A stretch of DNA of 64,000 nt from Pseudomonas flavescens. Its GTDB lineage: Bacteria; Pseudomonadota; Gammaproteobacteria; Pseudomonadales; Pseudomonadaceae. A program made the translations under genes and the position numbers. The stretch is taken from positions 2,170,001 through 2,234,000 of the forward strand of contig NZ_JACBYV010000001.1 in assembly GCF_013408425.1 (NCBI RefSeq), given 5' to 3'. Under the pieces are notes generated by a model, which saw only the letters and a program-made list of their open reading frames with translations, searched no databases and was not told where the DNA came from. Of this stretch, positions 9,364 through 17,436 are shown in pieces (the first letter of the stretch is position 1; each line of letters opens with the position of its first letter).

Positions 9364-9950
9364 TGGGCCATACCGCAATTCGATTGTTCCCCTTGCGATT
9401 CGCCGCGAGGGCGCGGCTCCTACCACGGTGATCGCAATACCGTATCCGTAGGAGCGTCGCCCCCGGCGCGAATGTTCGTGGATGTGCCGCGATTTCAGCG
9501 TTGCCCTTGCTATTCACCGCGGGGGCGCGGCTCCTACCATGGTGATCGCGATACCGCATCCGTAGGAGCGTCGCCCCCGGCGCGAATGATCGTGGCCATA
9601 CTGCGATTTCGGTGTTGCCCTTGCGATTCGCCGCGCGGGCGCGGCTCCTACCATGGCGATCGCAGCACCGCATCCGTAGGAGCGTCGCCCCCGGCGCGAA
9701 TGATCGTGGCCATACTGCGATTTCGGTGTTGCCCTTGCGATTCGCCGCGCGGGCGCGGCTCCTACCATGGCGATCGCAGCACCGCATCCGTAGGAGCGTC
9801 GCCCCCGGCGCGAATGATCGTGGCCATACTGCGATTTCGGTGTTGCCCTTGCGATTCGCCGCGCGGGCGCGGCTCCTACCATGGCGATCGCAGCACCGCA
9901 TCCGTAGGAGCGTCGCCCCCGGCGCGAATGATCGTGGCCACGCCGCGATT
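9364..9950. repeat. REP array B, right part: exact 114-bp tandem units
   Basis: Heads (GTAGGAGCGTCGCCCCCGGC) start at 9448, 9562, 9676, 9790 and 9904, a period of exactly 114 bp. Tail stems (GCGCGGGCGCGGCTCCTAC type) sit between them. The two or three middle units are nearly identical, which points to recent amplification. The first 84 bp after the RAYT stop are the missing second half of the unit that begins at 8795. Long ORFs across this stretch on both strands result from the period being 3 x 38. Confidence 0.95.
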
Positions 9951-10213
9951 TCGGCACTGTCGCCAGTACTGGCTGCAAGGAAGGATTCGCAAGCCGTACG
10001 CCACCCACCCCGTCATTTTATTGAACATTCCTGCGTCGAGGTGACTCGAAAAAGCTCGGGACCGCTGTGCTGCCGCAGGCATGCATCGGTCGCAGATGCT
10101 CGATTGTCTCCGGTGCGCGGTGACGCGCGCTGGAACTCAGAACCGGTACACAACTGGTACGGACTGACGCTAAGGAGGAACAGAGCCCAGGAAATACGAG
10201 GGCTTTATAGACT

Positions 10214-11983
10214 ATGTGCGGAATAGCAGGCGAACTACGCTTCGATAACCAACCAGCCGACCTGGCTGCCGTTGAACGTATCACTCACCATCTCGCCCCG
10301 CGTGGCCCTGACGCCCATGGCTTCCATAGCCGCGGCCCCGTTGCGTTCGGTCATCGCCGGTTGAAGATCATGGATCTCGCCGAGGCTTCGGGCCAGCCGA
10401 TGATCGATAACGATCTCGGCCTGTCGATGGTCTTCAACGGCGCCATCTACAACTACCCGGAATTGCGTGGCGAGCTGGAACAGCTTGGTTATCGCTTCTT
10501 CTCGGGCGGCGATACCGAAGTGCTGCTCAAGGGTTATCACGCCTGGGGCGCCGACCTGCTGCCCAAGCTCAACGGGATGTTCGCCTTCGCGATCTGGGAA
10601 CGCGACAGCCAACAGCTGTTCATCGCCCGCGACCGTCTTGGCGTGAAGCCGCTCTACCTGTCCAAGACCAAGGATCGTCTGCGATTCGCTTCCAGCCTGC
10701 CAGCGCTGCTGAAAGGCGGCGACATCGGCAAGACCCTCGACCCCATCGCACTCAACCACTACTTGAACTTCCACGCCGTGGTGCCAGCACCGCGCACCAT
10801 TCTTGCCGGTGTCGAGAAGCTGCCACCCGCGACCTGGATGCGCATCGACGTCAATGGCAAGGTCGAGCAGAAGGTCTGGTGGACGCTGAACTACGGCCCG
10901 AACGCCGACGAAGCCAACTACGGTTTCGACGAGTGGCGCGATGCGGTACTCGACGGCATGCGCGAGGCGGTCTCGATCCGTCAGCGTGCTGCGGTCGATG
11001 TCGGCGTACTGCTTTCCGGCGGGGTCGACTCGAGCATGCTGGTCGGCCTGCTGCGTGAGGCCGGCGTCGAGAACCTGCTGACCTTTTCCATCGGTTTCCA
11101 GGATGCCGGTGGCGAGCGTGGCGACGAGTTCCAGTACTCGGACCTGATCGCCAAACGTTTCGAAACTCAGCATCACCAACTGCGCATCGGCGAGAACGAG
11201 ATTCTCGATCAGTTGCCAGCGGCCTTCCGCGCCATGAGCGAGCCGATGGTCAGCCATGACTGCATCGCCTTCTACCTGCTCTCGCGGGAAGTGGCCAAGC
11301 ACTGCAAGGTGGTGCAAAGCGGCCAGGGCGCTGACGAGCTGTTCGCCGGCTACCACTGGTACCCGCTGGTCGATGGTGCCGAAGACGCCTTCAGCGCCTA
11401 TCGCAAAGCCTTCTTCGACCGCGAGCACGATGAATATGCCGCTTGCGTGCAACCCGCCTGGCTGACCGATGACGTGGCCGGGGAGTTCGTCCGCCAGCAC
11501 TTCGCCCAGCCCGGTGCCGATGCGGCCGTGGACAAGGCGTTGCGCCTGGACAGCACGGTGATGCTGGTCGACGACCCGGTCAAGCGCGTCGACAACATGA
11601 CCATGGCCTGGGGCCTCGAGGCCCGCACGCCGTTTCTGGACTACCGCCTGGCCGAATTGTCCGCGCGCATCCCCGGCCAGTACAAACTGCCAGAAGGCGG
11701 CAAGTACGTGCTCAAGGAAGCCGCACGCAAGGTCATCCCTTCCGAGGTCATCGACCGCAAGAAGGGTTACTTCCCGGTGCCGGGTCTCAAGCACCTGGAG
11801 GGCGCTACGCTCGGTTGGGTTCGCGATCTGCTGGTCGACCCGGCTCATGACCGCGGCATCTTCAACCCGAAGATGCTCGACCGCCTGCTGACCGACCCGC
11901 AAGGCCAGCTGACCCCGCTGCGCGGTTCGAAGCTGTGGCAGATGGCAGCACTCAACCTGTGGCTGAGCGAACAGGGGCTGTAA
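10214..11983 (+). CDS. ggnA: N-acetylglutaminylglutamine amidotransferase (AsnB-like)
   Basis: Amidates the dipeptide in synthesis of the osmolyte NAGGN, using glutamine as nitrogen donor. The 589-residue protein has a class II glutaminase domain with catalytic Cys2 (MCGIAGE) and an asparagine-synthetase-type ATP pyrophosphatase domain (SGGVDSS at about 268-274). The next genes (GNAT/ATP-grasp synthetase, M42 peptidase) assign it to NAGGN rather than asparagine synthesis. The start must keep Cys2, so ATG 10214 is firm. Its nearest ribosome-binding site is only GAGG, while a stronger AAGGAGG lies about 36 bp upstream with no start codon in range. In related bacteria these genes respond to osmotic stress. 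Confidence 0.93.
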   Translation: MCGIAGELRFDNQPADLAAVERITHHLAPRGPDAHGFHSRGPVAFGHRRLKIMDLAEASGQPMIDNDLGLSMVFNGAIYNYPELRGELEQLGYRFFSGGDTEVLLKGYHAWGADLLPKLNGMFAFAIWERDSQQLFIARDRLGVKPLYLSKTKDRLRFASSLPALLKGGDIGKTLDPIALNHYLNFHAVVPAPRTILAGVEKLPPATWMRIDVNGKVEQKVWWTLNYGPNADEANYGFDEWRDAVLDGMREAVSIRQRAAVDVGVLLSGGVDSSMLVGLLREAGVENLLTFSIGFQDAGGERGDEFQYSDLIAKRFETQHHQLRIGENEILDQLPAAFRAMSEPMVSHDCIAFYLLSREVAKHCKVVQSGQGADELFAGYHWYPLVDGAEDAFSAYRKAFFDREHDEYAACVQPAWLTDDVAGEFVRQHFAQPGADAAVDKALRLDSTVMLVDDPVKRVDNMTMAWGLEARTPFLDYRLAELSARIPGQYKLPEGGKYVLKEAARKVIPSEVIDRKKGYFPVPGLKHLEGATLGWVRDLLVDPAHDRGIFNPKMLDRLLTDPQGQLTPLRGSKLWQMAALNLWLSEQGL

Positions 11984-11990
11984 GCGAGGA

Positions 11991-12013
11991 CGGGGGAGCC
12001 AGTGGCTCCCCCG
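11991..12013 (+). other. GC-rich hairpin between ggnA and ngg
   Basis: A perfect 10-bp stem, CGGGGGAGCC-AGT-GGCTCCCCCG, begins 7 bp after the ggnA stop. There is no T run behind it, so it is unlikely to be a complete terminator. It could stabilise the upstream message or reduce read-through into ngg. Confidence 0.6.
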
Positions 12014-12116
12014 CAACCCAACAGGAATGGCCGAATCCGCCTCGATGCGGATCAGCAGACAGGTCAACCGATCGCCGGCACATGCCGGACATGCGAAAGC
12101 AAAGGAACACTCTCCA

Positions 12117-13859
12117 ATGCGAGCCACTGCCCACAATCAACGCCTCCTGCGAGGCCAATCCCCCTCCTACGAGCGCCTGCAGGCCCGCTTCGCCGAAGAG
12201 CACGGCGACGGCATCAGCCAGCCGCAGATCGTGCATTGCGGATGGGGTCGACTGCTGATCGGGCACACCTTCCCGGATGCCTCGGTGCTGGCTGAAGAGC
12301 TGCTCAGCGAGCAGCCCGGCGAGCGCGACATCGCCCTTTACGTCGCGGCGCCACAGCAGGTGCTGTCGTATGCACCCCAACAGCTCTTTCTCGACCCGTC
12401 GGACACGCTGCGCCTGTGGTTCAGCGACTACCGTCAGGCCCGCCGCGGCTTTCGTGGCTTCCGCGTGCGGCGCGCGCAGACGCCAGCCGACTGGCAGGCG
12501 ATCAACTGCCTGTACCAGACTCGCGGCATGCTGCCCATCGACACGGAAAAACTGACCCCCCGTCATCAGGGCGGTCCGGTCTACTGGCTGGCCGAAGATG
12601 AAGACAGCGGCGCGGTGATCGGCAGCGTGATGGGCCTCAATCACCAGAAGGCCTACCACGACCCGGAACTCGGCAGCAGCCTGTGGTGCCTGGCGGTGGA
12701 CCCAGCCTGCAGCCGCCCAGGCGTTGGCGAAGTACTGGTGCGCCATCTTGTCGAACACTTCATGAGCCGTGGCCTGAGCCACTTGGACCTGTCAGTGCTG
12801 CACGACAACGGCCAAGCCAAGAAGCTGTATGCCAAGCTGGGTTTCCGCGAGCTGCAGACCTTCAGCGTCAAACGCAAGAACGGCATCAACCAGACGCTGT
12901 TCCTCGGCCCCGGCCCGGACGACAACCTCAATCCTTACGCGCGCATCATCGTCGACGAAGCACGGCGCCGCGGCATCGATGCCCATATCGATGACGCCGA
13001 AGCCGGTCTCTTCACCCTCAGCCAGGGCGGACGCCGCATCCGCTGCCGTGAATCGCTGACCGACCTGACCAGCGCCGTGACCATGACCTTGTGCCAGGAC
13101 AAGCGCCTGACCCACCGCACCCTCAGCCGTGCCGGTCTGAGCCTGCCAGCCCAGCGCCTGGCAGGCAGCGCGGAAGACAATGCGGCCTTTCTCGCCGAGC
13201 ACGGCAGCCTGGTGGTCAAGCCGGTAGACGGCGAACAGGGCCAGGGCGTCGCCGTCGACCTGCGCACACCGGCCGACGTGCAAGCCGCCATCGAGCGCGC
13301 CCGCCCCTTCGACGAGCGTGTGCTGCTGGAGAGTTACCACGAAGGTTTCGACCTGCGCATCGTGGTGATCGGCTTCGAAGTGGTCGCCGCCGCGATACGC
13401 CGCCCGGCAGAAGTGCTGGGCGATGGCCGCCACACCATCGGCGAGCTGATCGACGCGCAGAGCCGTCGCCGTCAGGCCGCCACCGGTGGCGAAAGCCGCA
13501 TCCCCAAGGATGCCGAAACCCTGCGCACCCTGCATGCCGCCGGCTTCGACTACGACAGCGTGCTGCCTCAGGGCAAGCGCATGGCCGTGCGCAAGACCGC
13601 CAACCTGCACACTGGCGGGATTCTCGAGGACGTCACCGGCATCCTCCATCCCACGCTCGCTGAAGCCGCGGTCAAGGCCGCTCGCGCCTTGGACATTCCC
13701 GTGGTGGGCCTCGACCTGTTGGTACCGGCAGCCGATCAGCCCGAGCACGTGTTCATCGAGGCCAACGAACGCGCCGGCCTCGCCAATCACGAGCCGCAGC
13801 CGACCGCCGAGCGATTCATCGACCTGCTGTTCCCGCTCAGCCATGGCGTAGGCGATTGA
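12117..13859 (+). CDS. ngg: N-acetylglutaminylglutamine synthetase (GNAT + ATP-grasp)
   Basis: Joins acetylated glutamine to glutamine in NAGGN synthesis. The 580-residue protein has an N-terminal GNAT acetyltransferase domain (VDPACSRPGVGEVLVRHLVEH near 200-220) and a C-terminal ATP-grasp ligase domain (LVVKPVDGEQGQGVAVDL near 365-382; VFIEANERAGLANHEPQ near the end). Start chosen at ATG 12117, about 10 bp after AAAGGA. In-frame ATGs upstream would extend into the inter-gene region. It lies 133 bp after ggnA with only the hairpin between, so it is probably in the same operon. Confidence 0.93.
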   Translation: MRATAHNQRLLRGQSPSYERLQARFAEEHGDGISQPQIVHCGWGRLLIGHTFPDASVLAEELLSEQPGERDIALYVAAPQQVLSYAPQQLFLDPSDTLRLWFSDYRQARRGFRGFRVRRAQTPADWQAINCLYQTRGMLPIDTEKLTPRHQGGPVYWLAEDEDSGAVIGSVMGLNHQKAYHDPELGSSLWCLAVDPACSRPGVGEVLVRHLVEHFMSRGLSHLDLSVLHDNGQAKKLYAKLGFRELQTFSVKRKNGINQTLFLGPGPDDNLNPYARIIVDEARRRGIDAHIDDAEAGLFTLSQGGRRIRCRESLTDLTSAVTMTLCQDKRLTHRTLSRAGLSLPAQRLAGSAEDNAAFLAEHGSLVVKPVDGEQGQGVAVDLRTPADVQAAIERARPFDERVLLESYHEGFDLRIVVIGFEVVAAAIRRPAEVLGDGRHTIGELIDAQSRRRQAATGGESRIPKDAETLRTLHAAGFDYDSVLPQGKRMAVRKTANLHTGGILEDVTGILHPTLAEAAVKAARALDIPVVGLDLLVPAADQPEHVFIEANERAGLANHEPQPTAERFIDLLFPLSHGVGD

Positions 13860-13889
13860 GTATGACAGGTGATTCCGGAAGTTCTTACT

Positions 13890-14165
13890 GGTTGCGGCAT
13901 ACCGCGTAGGAGCGTCGTCCCCGGCGCGAACGATGGCGGCCTTACCGCAATATCGGCGCTGCCCAAACGATTCGCCGCGAGGGCGCGGCTCCCACGGAGG
14001 TGGTTGCATCACGCCGTATGTAGGAGCGTCGCCCCCGGCGCGAACGATGGCGGCCATACCGCAATGCCGGCGCTGGCCAAACGATTCGCCGCGGGGGCGC
14101 GGCTCCCACGAGGCGGTTGCATCACCTCGTGCGTAGGAGCGTCGCCCCCGGCGCGAATGAAGACG
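13890..14165. repeat. REP array C (family B), inside the NAGGN gene group
   Basis: Heads (GTAGGAGCGTCG(C/T)CCCCGGC) at 13906, 14020 and 14133 give a 113-114 bp period, the same period and the same head and tail stems as array B. Two full units and one head are present between ngg and the M42 peptidase gene. Confidence 0.93.
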
Positions 14166-14316
14166 GTCATATCCCCAAAGCTCTTTGAAACCCTCATCGC
14201 TATAGCAGGTCAGCATGTAACAGAGACCTGATTCTTACCGTCCGTCGACAGGCGTCAAAGCATTCACCCAAGACTGACGCCGCTCGGCGGCCATCCCCGT
14301 CATAGATGGAGATCCC

Positions 14317-15507
14317 ATGTCGCAAATTCCAGAACCCGACCTCGAGTACATGCAGAAAGTACTGCTGGAAATGCTCGCCATTCCCAGCCCAACCGGCTTC
14401 ACCGACACCATCGTGCGCTACGTTGCCGAGCGCCTGACGGAAATCGGCATCCCTTTCGAGATGACCCGGCGCGGTACCATCCGCGGCACCCTCAAAGGCC
14501 GTCGCTACAGCCCGGACCGTGCGGTTTCCGTGCACCTCGACACCATTGGCGCCATGGTGCGCGAGATCAAGGACAACGGCCGCCTGTGCCTGACCGCCAT
14601 CGGCTGCTGGTCGAGCCGCTTCGCCGAGGGTAGCCGCGTCAGCGTGTTCAGCGACCATGGCGTGCTGCGCGGCAGCGTGCTGCCCCTGCTGGCGTCCGGG
14701 CACGCCTTCAACACCGAAGTCGACCAGATGCCGATTTCCTGGGACCACGTCGAACTGCGCCTGGACGCCCTGGTCGCCAGCCGTGCCGATTGCGAAAGCC
14801 TCGGGGTTTCGGTTGGTGACTTCGTGGCCTTCGATCCGCTCCCCGAGTTCACCGAGAGTGGCCACATCAGTGCCCGCCATCTGGACGACAAGGCGGGTGT
14901 CGCAGCGCTGCTCGCCGCGCTCAAGGCCGTGGTCGAAAGTGGCCAGGAGCCGCATATCGACTGCCACCCGCTGTTCACCATCACCGAAGAAGTCGGCTCC
15001 GGCGCGGCCGCTGCACTGCCATGGGACGTCAGCGAATTCGTCGGTATCGACATCGCTCCGGTCGCCGCTGGCCAACGCTCCACCGAGCACACCGTCAGCG
15101 TGGCCATGCATGACTCCGGCGGCCCTTACGATTACCACCTGTCCCGACAACTGCTGCGCTTGGCCAGCGACAACGAGATCCCGGTACGCCGCGACCTGTT
15201 CCGCTACTACCACAGCGATGCCCAATCCGCGGTTACCGCCGGCCACGATATCCGCACCGCGCTGATCGCCTTCGGCTGCGACGCCACCCACGGCTACGAA
15301 CGCACCCATATCGACAGCCTCGCCGCCCTCTCCCGCCTGCTGGGCGCCTACCTGCTCAGCCCACCGGTATTCGCCAGCGACGCACAACCGGAAAACGGCT
15401 CCCTGGAGCGCTTCAGCCACCAACTGGAACACGATGCGCAGATGGAAACGGACACCCGCGTGCCGACCGTCGATAGCTTGGTGGGCAATAGAGATAGAGA
15501 AAGCTAA
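14317..15507 (+). CDS. NAGGN-system M42 family peptidase
   Basis: A 396-residue co-catalytic metallopeptidase of family M42, the third conserved gene of NAGGN loci. It has been suggested to trim or turn over the osmolyte; its substrate is not shown by sequence. Metal-ligand motifs are visible: VHLDTIG near 72-78, HLDDKAG near 189-195, and ITEEVGSG (general base Glu) near 225-232. A C-terminal HGYERTHIDSL carries the last ligand. Start at ATG 14317, with GGAGAT 5 bp upstream. A repeat array separates it from ngg, so it may have its own promoter. Confidence 0.9.
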   Translation: MSQIPEPDLEYMQKVLLEMLAIPSPTGFTDTIVRYVAERLTEIGIPFEMTRRGTIRGTLKGRRYSPDRAVSVHLDTIGAMVREIKDNGRLCLTAIGCWSSRFAEGSRVSVFSDHGVLRGSVLPLLASGHAFNTEVDQMPISWDHVELRLDALVASRADCESLGVSVGDFVAFDPLPEFTESGHISARHLDDKAGVAALLAALKAVVESGQEPHIDCHPLFTITEEVGSGAAAALPWDVSEFVGIDIAPVAAGQRSTEHTVSVAMHDSGGPYDYHLSRQLLRLASDNEIPVRRDLFRYYHSDAQSAVTAGHDIRTALIAFGCDATHGYERTHIDSLAALSRLLGAYLLSPPVFASDAQPENGSLERFSHQLEHDAQMETDTRVPTVDSLVGNRDRES

Positions 15508-15513
15508 GCCAGC

Positions 15514-16150
15514 GTAGGAGCCATGCCCTCGCGGCGAATCTCATCGGCAGCATAGATTGCGCAACACACCCACCATCGCATCGCCGGCAAGCCGGCTCCT
15601 ACGCGATCACGTTGATAGCTGAGCTCATGTAGGAGCTGGCTTGCCAGCGATTGTTGGCCATTCGCTATTTTTGCAGTCTGGCCGCTTTCGCATCGGGGTC
15701 GGGTCGAGCGGACCAGTGCAAATGGCGCAACACACCCACCACCGCATCGCCGGCAAGCCGGCTCCTACGCGATCGCGTTGATAGCTGAGTCCATGTAGGA
15801 GCTGGCTTGCCAGCGATTGTTGGCCATTCGCTATTCTTGCAGTCTGGCCGCCCTCGCGTCGGCGTCGGCGTCGGCGTAGCCGGCGCGAATGGCGCAACAC
15901 ACCCACCACCGCATCGCCGGCAAGCCGGCTCCTACGCGATCGCGTTGATAGCTGAGCCCATGTAGGAGCTGGCTTGCCAGCGATTGTTGGCCATTCGCTA
16001 TTCTTGCAGTCTGGCCGCCCTCGCGTCGGCGCCGAGTGGCGTAGCCGGCGCGAATGGCGCAACAGACTCACCATCGCATCGCCGGCAAGCCGGCACCTAC
16101 GCGATCGCGTTGATGGCTGAGCCCATGTAGGAGCTAGCTTGCCAGCGATA
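15514..16150. repeat. REP array D: ~166-bp tandem units
   Basis: Heads at 15514 (variant, GTAGGAGCCATGCCCTCGCG), 15629, 15795, 15962 and 16127 (GTAGGAGCTGGCTTGCCAGC) give a period of 165-167 bp for the last four. The inverted tail is GCCGGCAAGCCGGCTCCTAC. The linker contains TTGGCCATTCGCTATT and CGCGTTGATAGCTGAG. This stem core differs from arrays A-C. Confidence 0.93.
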
Positions 16151-16269
16151 CACGTTCAGCCGACACGTCGTAACGGAGCGAGGTCAGCCTCTCCGAAACC
16201 ACCACCCCTTACGCCAGCAGCCAAACACGGTAACCTGCCCACCACGTGTCCAACGGCAAGGAGCTCACC

Positions 16270-16662
16270 ATGAAGCTGGGATACACCATCATCTACGTGC
16301 CGGACGTCGCGGCCTCGCTGGCCTTCTTCAAACAGGCATTCGGCCTGGAACAACGTTTTCTGCACGAGTCCGGTACCTACGGCGAGTTGGACACCGGTGC
16401 CACCACGCTTGCCTTCGCCGCACACGAACTCGGCGATATGAACTTCCCGGGTGGACACGTGCGAGCCGACACGTCCATCCAGCCGCTGGGCATGGAAATC
16501 GGGCTGGTTACGGAAGACGTAGCCGGTGCACACCAACAAGCGATCGCCGCAGGTGCGACGGAACTCAGCGCCCCCATTCAAAAACCCTGGGGCCAAACCG
16601 TCGCCTATATCCGCGCCCCGGACGGCACGCTGATCGAACTCTGCTCACCGATCGGCAGCTGA
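16270..16662 (+). CDS. VOC family protein (glyoxalase-like)
   Basis: A 130-residue vicinal-oxygen-chelate fold protein. The pattern of two beta-alpha-beta-beta-beta modules is recognisable: MKLGYTIIYVPDVAASLAFF at the start, YGELDTG, GMEIGLVTEDV in the middle and VAYIRAPDGTLIELCSP at the end with the metal-ligand Glu. The substrate cannot be inferred; the family includes lyases, dioxygenases and antibiotic-binding proteins. Start at ATG 16270 after AAGGAG (6-bp spacing); an upstream in-frame GTG at 16246 lacks a ribosome-binding site. It is a stand-alone gene after array D. Confidence 0.85.
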   Translation: MKLGYTIIYVPDVAASLAFFKQAFGLEQRFLHESGTYGELDTGATTLAFAAHELGDMNFPGGHVRADTSIQPLGMEIGLVTEDVAGAHQQAIAAGATELSAPIQKPWGQTVAYIRAPDGTLIELCSPIGS

Positions 16663-16698
16663 GCGTTGCCGCCCCCTCTATCTGGCGGCTGCAAAGGT

Positions 16699-16726
16699 TG
16701 CCATCACCTACCTCGCGAGCTAGAGT
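16699..16726 (+). promoter_or_regulatory. Sigma-70-like promoter before a structured leader
   Basis: TTGCCA (16699-16704) and TAGAGT (16721-16726) are separated by 16 bp. A start near 16732 would place the GTCACGG hairpin at the very 5' end of the transcript. GGTTGC just before could instead pair with GCAACC at 16761-16766 if transcription began further upstream. Confidence 0.4.
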
Positions 16727-16731
16727 GCGCC

Positions 16732-16832
16732 CGTCACGGTCTATCCCGTGACCGGGAGTAGCAACCTGAATGTTCGAGACGCGGTGCGTCCAATTGCCTA
16801 GCCGGTATCGATTGCCGTGCTACCGCTTTTTT
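16732..16832 (+). ncRNA. Candidate structured RNA or leader ending in a T-run hairpin
   Basis: About 100 nt carry three consecutive hairpins: GTCACGG/CCGTGAC (16733-16752), GACGC-GGT-GCGTC (16778-16790), and CGGTA/TACCG (16803-16825) followed by six T (16827-16832), which looks like an intrinsic terminator. It could be a small RNA or an attenuator for the small ORFs downstream. A 40-codon reading frame from ATG 16770 to a stop at 16892 runs through it but has only a weak ribosome-binding site. No match to a known RNA family can be claimed from reading alone. Confidence 0.4.
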
Positions 16833-16897
16833 GGGCACGCCGTTCAAGGCAGGCCTCGGCTTGTCTGGCACTCAATCGTTCAAGGAGCATAAGGACA

Positions 16898-16984
16898 ATG
16901 CGCTACCTCGCTTTCAGTTCAGGGCACCACCCAGCCCGCAAAACTACGCCAATGGCCTCCCCCCAGGAGGTGCACCATGGCTGA
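16898..16984 (+). CDS. Small ORF, 28 residues, overlapping the next gene
   Basis: ATG 16898 follows CAAGGAGCATAAGGACA, giving a ribosome-binding site AAGGAC/AAGGAG at usable distance. The peptide begins MRYLAFSSGHHPARK and ends EVHHG. Its stop (TGA 16982-16984) overlaps the start of the 91-residue ORF by 8 bp, and the ribosome-binding site of that gene lies within it, as in translational coupling. It is unrecognised; it could be a leader peptide or a chance ORF. Confidence 0.4.
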   Translation: MRYLAFSSGHHPARKTTPMASPQEVHHG

Positions 16985-17252
16985 TTCACCAGGCCGCGTA
17001 CTGCCCTTCCCGTCACGCCCGAGCCCAGCCCGCGTCACCAGCTACAAGGCCTGCCCCGCCCAGGCGGATGCCGAACTGCGTGCCGATATGCTGAGAGAGC
17101 TGCTGGATGATCTCGTCATTCAGGAGCAGCTTGAAACCGATTACCTGCGAATACTCGCGGCTTCGCTGGCAGCCAATGCACTGCTGAATGAATTGGTGGT
17201 GTTGTACCGGCGAGCGATATCACAGGTTCAGGGAGGAGCTCGAGGTGAGTAG
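16977..17252 (+). CDS. Hypothetical protein, 91 residues
   Basis: Start at ATG 16977 with a strong CAGGAGGTG 6 bp upstream, which argues for real translation. The N-terminus is Pro/Ser/Arg-rich (VLPFPSRPSPARV). Residues about 37-80 form a leucine-rich amphipathic helix pair (LRELLDDLVIQEQLETDYL, then ILAASLAANALLNELVVLY). There is no signal peptide and no recognised domain. Helical regions of this sort suggest a protein-protein contact, but no function is assigned. It overlaps small ORFs at both ends and lies downstream of the structured leader. Confidence 0.65.
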   Translation: MADSPGRVLPFPSRPSPARVTSYKACPAQADAELRADMLRELLDDLVIQEQLETDYLRILAASLAANALLNELVVLYRRAISQVQGGARGE

Positions 17253-17367
17253 TCGGACCGTTACCACTCTGCTTGCCAGAGGGCTGAAACATGGCATGGC
17301 CTTAGAGCTAGTGCACCGCAAACCAACCGCTGCACGCCAGGCTACAGGGCTGAAGCCCAAGCACTAA
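17245..17367 (+). CDS. Small ORF, 40 residues, basic peptide
   Basis: GTG 17245 overlaps the end of the 91-residue gene by 8 bp and follows GGGAGGAG at about 8-bp spacing. The peptide starts MSSRTVTTLLARGL and ends TGLKPKH; it is basic, with no membrane segment. Its stop at 17365-17367 lies 4 bp before the terminator hairpin, consistent with being the last cistron of a micro-operon. Unrecognised. Confidence 0.4.
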   Translation: MSSRTVTTLLARGLKHGMALELVHRKPTAARQATGLKPKH

Positions 17368-17371
17368 AACA

Positions 17372-17413
17372 ACGATCCCCATCGTTGCAAGCTAGCGCAA
17401 CGATGGGGATCGT
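17372..17413. terminator. Bidirectional terminator between the small ORFs and wbpM
   Basis: A perfect 16-bp inverted repeat, ACGATCCCCATCGTTG and its complement, with a 10-nt loop. On the minus strand, the stem is followed by TGTTTTAG, which would end the O-antigen operon transcript. On the plus strand, it is followed by CTTT. Confidence 0.85.
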
Positions 17414-17436
17414 CTTTCCGCGGCAGTAGAAGCGCG

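Noticed and set aside
9472..10226. Repetitive ORFs (190-278 codons) in array B
   Set aside because: Same cause: exact 114-bp period. The translations consist of the same block repeated, with no ribosome-binding site.
10235..12136. 633-codon minus-strand ORF opposite ggnA
   Set aside because: Antisense shadow of a high-GC gene; the plus strand encodes the complete amidotransferase with Cys2 and SGGVDSS.
16765..16800. tRNA-like GTTCGAGAC segment
   Set aside because: Only the T-loop-like string is present; no acceptor or anticodon stem can be folded around it.
16770..16892. 40-codon ORF through the structured leader
   Set aside because: The ribosome-binding site is weak and the frame crosses two hairpins and a T6 terminator; the RNA structure explains the region better, though a leader peptide is not excluded.
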